NCBI GenBank assembly: GCA_948467735.1
Contig: CAOKFN010000057.1
Span: forward strand, 1-25,770
DNA length: 25,770 bases
Reading direction: 5' to 3'
From: an uncultured bacterium
GTDB taxonomy: Bacteria; Bacillota; Clostridia; Lachnospirales; Lachnospiraceae
The notes beneath the pieces are model-generated. The model was given only the letters and a program-made list of their open reading frames with translations. It did no database searches and was not told the origin of the DNA. Made by a program: the position numbers and the translations under genes. Position 1 is the stretch's first letter, and every line of letters starts with the position of its first letter. Positions 23,896-25,770 of this stretch are shown one piece after another.

Positions 23896-24252
23896 CATTC
23901 CAAGAAAGGAACAAACCCCATGCAGGGAATGCTCCTCAATAAAAAGGAAAACTCATGCAGGGAATGTTCTCAATAAAAAGAAAAAACATGCAGGGAATGC
24001 CCCCAAGAAAAAGGAAAACCCATGCAGGGAATGCCCCCCAAGAAAAAGGAAAACCCATGCAGGGAATGCCCTTCAAGAAAAAGGGAAATCCATGCAGGGA
24101 ATGCTCCTCAAGAAAAGGAAAAACCCATGCAGGGAATGCTCTCCAAGAAAAAGGGAAACCCATGCAGGGAATGTTCCCCAAGAAAAAGAAACCCCATGCA
24201 GGGAATGCTCCCCAAGAAAAAGAAAACCCATGCAGGGAATGTCCCCAAGAAA
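23896..24252 (+). repeat. 10-unit 34-35 bp tandem array upstream of the PepSY-like gene
   Basis: The core CATGCAGGGAATG occurs at 23919, 23954, 23987, 24021, 24056, 24091, 24126, 24161, 24195 and 24229: spacings 35, 33, 34, 35, 35, 35, 35, 34 and 34. A partial unit precedes the first. Each unit is a GC-containing core, a C-rich piece that can pair with the preceding GGGA, and an A/G-rich tail (AAGAAAAAGGAAA). Six of the nine tails carry AGG about 6-8 bases before the next ATG, which looks like a ribosome binding site. There are no unique spacers, so this is not CRISPR. It fills the gap between the kinase and the next gene. Confidence 0.9.
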
Positions 24253-24290
24253 GCAGCACATTCACAGAAAAAAATAAAGGAGCGAGGAGG

Positions 24291-25130
24291 ATGCAAGTGC
24301 GCAGGCCTGATTCAGTTTCAAAGAAAAATATGCGAAATTCCGGTGATAAATACAAAAAGCTGCTCGTCAATGCCGGAGGCATTCTGTCTGCTTTCGGAAT
24401 TGCTCTAGGGGGGCTGTTTTTGGTGCAGAGCAGGCTCGCCCAAGAGGAGGCAGGCCTTCTCAGGGGAAGCGGGAAAGTGAAAGTCATTGGAGAATCCGAA
24501 GCTATGGAGGCTTCCGAAGTGCAGGTATCCGATACGATTATCGTGGAAAAGACAATGCTGACGGAAGAAGAACTGGCGGAGTCCGTGGGAAATCTGGCGC
24601 GTGAAAGGGAAGAGTATCCTCATGAGCCCCGGCAGGGCCAGCTGACCATGGTTCAGGCCATAGAATGCGGAAAGGAATGGATGGAAAATTTCTTGACGCC
24701 CCGTCTGGGCATGGAGAAAACGGGGCTTGGGGCGTATAAGGCAAACTGTTACCTGTGGGCCGCAGAGGAGGAAGCAATATTCAGTTATTGGACGGTGATG
24801 CTTGCCAGCCAAGGGATGGAGGCGGAATTGATTTTGAACGCGGTCAGCGGACAGGTTCTGGAGGCCTCTGTCACAAGCTCTCATTCTGTGGAATGTCCGG
24901 ATGAGGAGGGGAAGAAGGCGCTTCTAAAAGATTATGGGGATTCTTTTGGACTGGAAGGGAGTTCCTTATTTTTGGAGGGAGGGGACGGAATCATATACCG
25001 AAGCATAGGAAGCAGGGGATTATACACGGCTGTCAGGTCCGAAAGCGTCATATTCAGCAGATTGGAGGAGGATGGGCTGAAGAACGAGGAGATTTTCAGC
25101 ATCCAGTTATATCTGCTCAGAGTGAAGTGA
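24291..25130 (+). CDS. Membrane-anchored protein with PepSY-like region, downstream of the two-component system
   Basis: From the chosen start the protein has 279 residues: a short basic cytoplasmic part, one membrane helix at about 24-45 (LLVNAGGILSAFGIALGGLFLV) and an extracytoplasmic domain of about 230 residues. That domain includes MVQAIECGKEWMENFL and AELILNAVSGQVLEASV, resembling PepSY or YpmB-like domains, though the match is weak. AAAGGAG eight bases before ATG 24291 is the best ribosome binding site. The open frame continues upstream, in frame, through the 34-35 bp array to 23955, adding a Lys-rich 112-residue part. Its position after the kinase suggests a signalling partner or accessory factor, but its function is unknown. 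Confidence 0.7.
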   Translation: MQVRRPDSVSKKNMRNSGDKYKKLLVNAGGILSAFGIALGGLFLVQSRLAQEEAGLLRGSGKVKVIGESEAMEASEVQVSDTIIVEKTMLTEEELAESVGNLAREREEYPHEPRQGQLTMVQAIECGKEWMENFLTPRLGMEKTGLGAYKANCYLWAAEEEAIFSYWTVMLASQGMEAELILNAVSGQVLEASVTSSHSVECPDEEGKKALLKDYGDSFGLEGSSLFLEGGDGIIYRSIGSRGLYTAVRSESVIFSRLEEDGLKNEEIFSIQLYLLRVK

Positions 25131-25198
25131 GTGATTCTGTGGAAATTCTGGATGGATATTCTATTGTGAAATAAGGTATTTGTGAGAATTTGCACAAA

Positions 25199-25225
25199 AA
25201 AGCTTCGCTGAGACAGCGAAGCTTT
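25199..25225 (-). terminator. Strong terminator of the lipoprotein gene (possibly bidirectional)
   Basis: AAAGCTTCGCTG (25199-25210) and CAGCGAAGCTTT (25214-25225) form a perfect 12 bp stem with a 3 nt loop. On the minus strand the stem is followed by TTTTTGTG, as expected for the end of the lipoprotein gene. On the plus strand only TTTGACAG follows, so it acts less well for the PepSY-like gene. Confidence 0.88.
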
Positions 25226-25237
25226 GACAGTTTCGTT

Positions 25238-25618
25238 TTACCGTTTACTAAGGCCGGCAGCCTTTGCCAGATCATTGCGTGTCTCTATAACTTTGTTATA
25301 GCTTTCCGATGTTTTGTTTACACTGTCATGAAAGATATCAGTTGATAAAAGTGTAATTGAAACACTAATTGAAAAATCAGATGCCTTATTTTCGTCCCCC
25401 TGTTTTAGGTCGTCCACATATGCCATTTCTTCCTTAAGTTGATCTAATTTAGCATCGGCCTGCGAATATGACAGGCGGCCGTCCAAGTAATCATCAGCAA
25501 CTTCCACGGCACTTTTAGCGACTGATACCGCCTTGGCACTTGCTTTACTTCCGCCGCCGCAGCCAGCCAGCAAAAGCGATATGACCAAAAACAGCAGCAT
25601 AAATTTAGTTTTTTTCAT
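25238..25618 (-). CDS. Small lipoprotein of unknown function
   Basis: The 126-residue protein starts with a typical lipoprotein signal: basic MKKTK, a hydrophobic stretch and the lipobox LLAGC, so it should be acylated on Cys20 and attached to the outer face of the membrane. The mature part is mostly helical, with Ala/Lys/Asp-rich stretches (AKSAVEVADDYLDGRLS, then AKLDQLKEEMAYVDDLKQ) and no recognised domain. AAAGGAGG before the ATG is strong. It is a single gene with a clear promoter and terminator. Its function cannot be read from the sequence; the short helical form might fit a small binding or stress-related lipoprotein, but that is speculation. Confidence 0.85.
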   Translation of the reverse strand: MKKTKFMLLFLVISLLLAGCGGGSKASAKAVSVAKSAVEVADDYLDGRLSYSQADAKLDQLKEEMAYVDDLKQGDENKASDFSISVSITLLSTDIFHDSVNKTSESYNKVIETRNDLAKAAGLSKR

Positions 25619-25652
25619 GATTTTCCTCCTTTTGTCTTAGAACTTGCATATA

Positions 25653-25681
25653 ATTATATCTCCATTTGATAAAAAAGGCAA
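25653..25681 (-). promoter_or_regulatory. Promoter of the small lipoprotein gene
   Basis: On the minus strand TTGCCT (25681-25676) and a perfect TATAAT (25658-25653) are separated by 17 bp. The predicted start near 25646 leaves a leader of about 28 nt with the ribosome binding site. Confidence 0.7.
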
Positions 25682-25770
25682 TCAATATTTTCTTGATTTA
25701 TAAGGTATATCGGTAAAACCCGGGTCTTTAACAGTTCCACAATAAGAAAAATGCCTACAGGCCGCATAAA

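Noticed and set aside
23919..24252. CRISPR-like array
   Set aside because: Units repeat directly with A-rich tails of the same kind between cores; there are no unique spacers and no cas genes nearby.

Overview
The window looks like a chromosomal segment of a Firmicute of class Clostridia, probably Lachnospiraceae. This is an inference from strong AGGAGG-type ribosome binding sites, sigma-A-like promoters, a BspA-like surface protein, a LytTR/DUF3021 pair, typical clostridial forms of IlvD, SerA and SerC, and moderate GC content with AT-richer islands. No rRNA, tRNA, CRISPR array or intact mobile element was recognised.

Layout. (1) 1-1288: 3' part of a BspA-like surface protein with DUF285 repeats and a duplicated aromatic-rich C-terminal module. 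(2) 1538-3247, minus strand, AT-rich: a compact operon of a LytTR regulator, a DUF3021 membrane protein and a CPBP-family membrane protease. (3) 3611-5324: YbaK-type deacylase and a beta-propeller lactonase-family protein, each with its own promoter. (4) 5418-8014: aroC (minus) divergent from tgt (plus). (5) 8040-11491: a methyl-accepting chemotaxis protein, an unrecognised soluble protein, then yajC. (6) 11782-19803: amino-acid block leuB, ilvD, ilvB (branched-chain) followed by serC, serA (serine), with long, hairpin-rich gaps. (7) 20064-21333: AT-rich island with a Nudix hydrolase and gene debris that includes an acetyltransferase-like fragment. (8) 21334-25130: response regulator, histidine kinase with an unusual 12-residue repeat tract, a 10-unit 34-35 bp tandem array, and a membrane-anchored PepSY-like protein. 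(9) 25238-25618, minus: small lipoprotein with a clear promoter and terminator.

How the genes work together. LeuB, IlvD and IlvB are three steps of leucine/valine/isoleucine synthesis; ilvC, ilvN, leuA and leuCD are not here. SerA and SerC are the first two steps of serine synthesis; no serB is present. The kinase, regulator and PepSY-like protein are probably one signalling unit. The LytTR/DUF3021/CPBP operon is probably a self-contained regulatory or envelope unit.

The most striking signal is local tandem duplication. Six unrelated arrays lie in 25 kb, with periods near 18, 20, 34-35, 36, 103 and 411 bp, several at gene starts. The strongest candidate for something undescribed is the 34-35 bp array at 23896-24252, inside the two-component operon. 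It has no stop codon in long stretches of all forward frames, carries repeated start-codon contexts, and reads in frame into the downstream gene. The second is the 103 bp hairpin repeat that ends just before the ilvD ribosome binding site.
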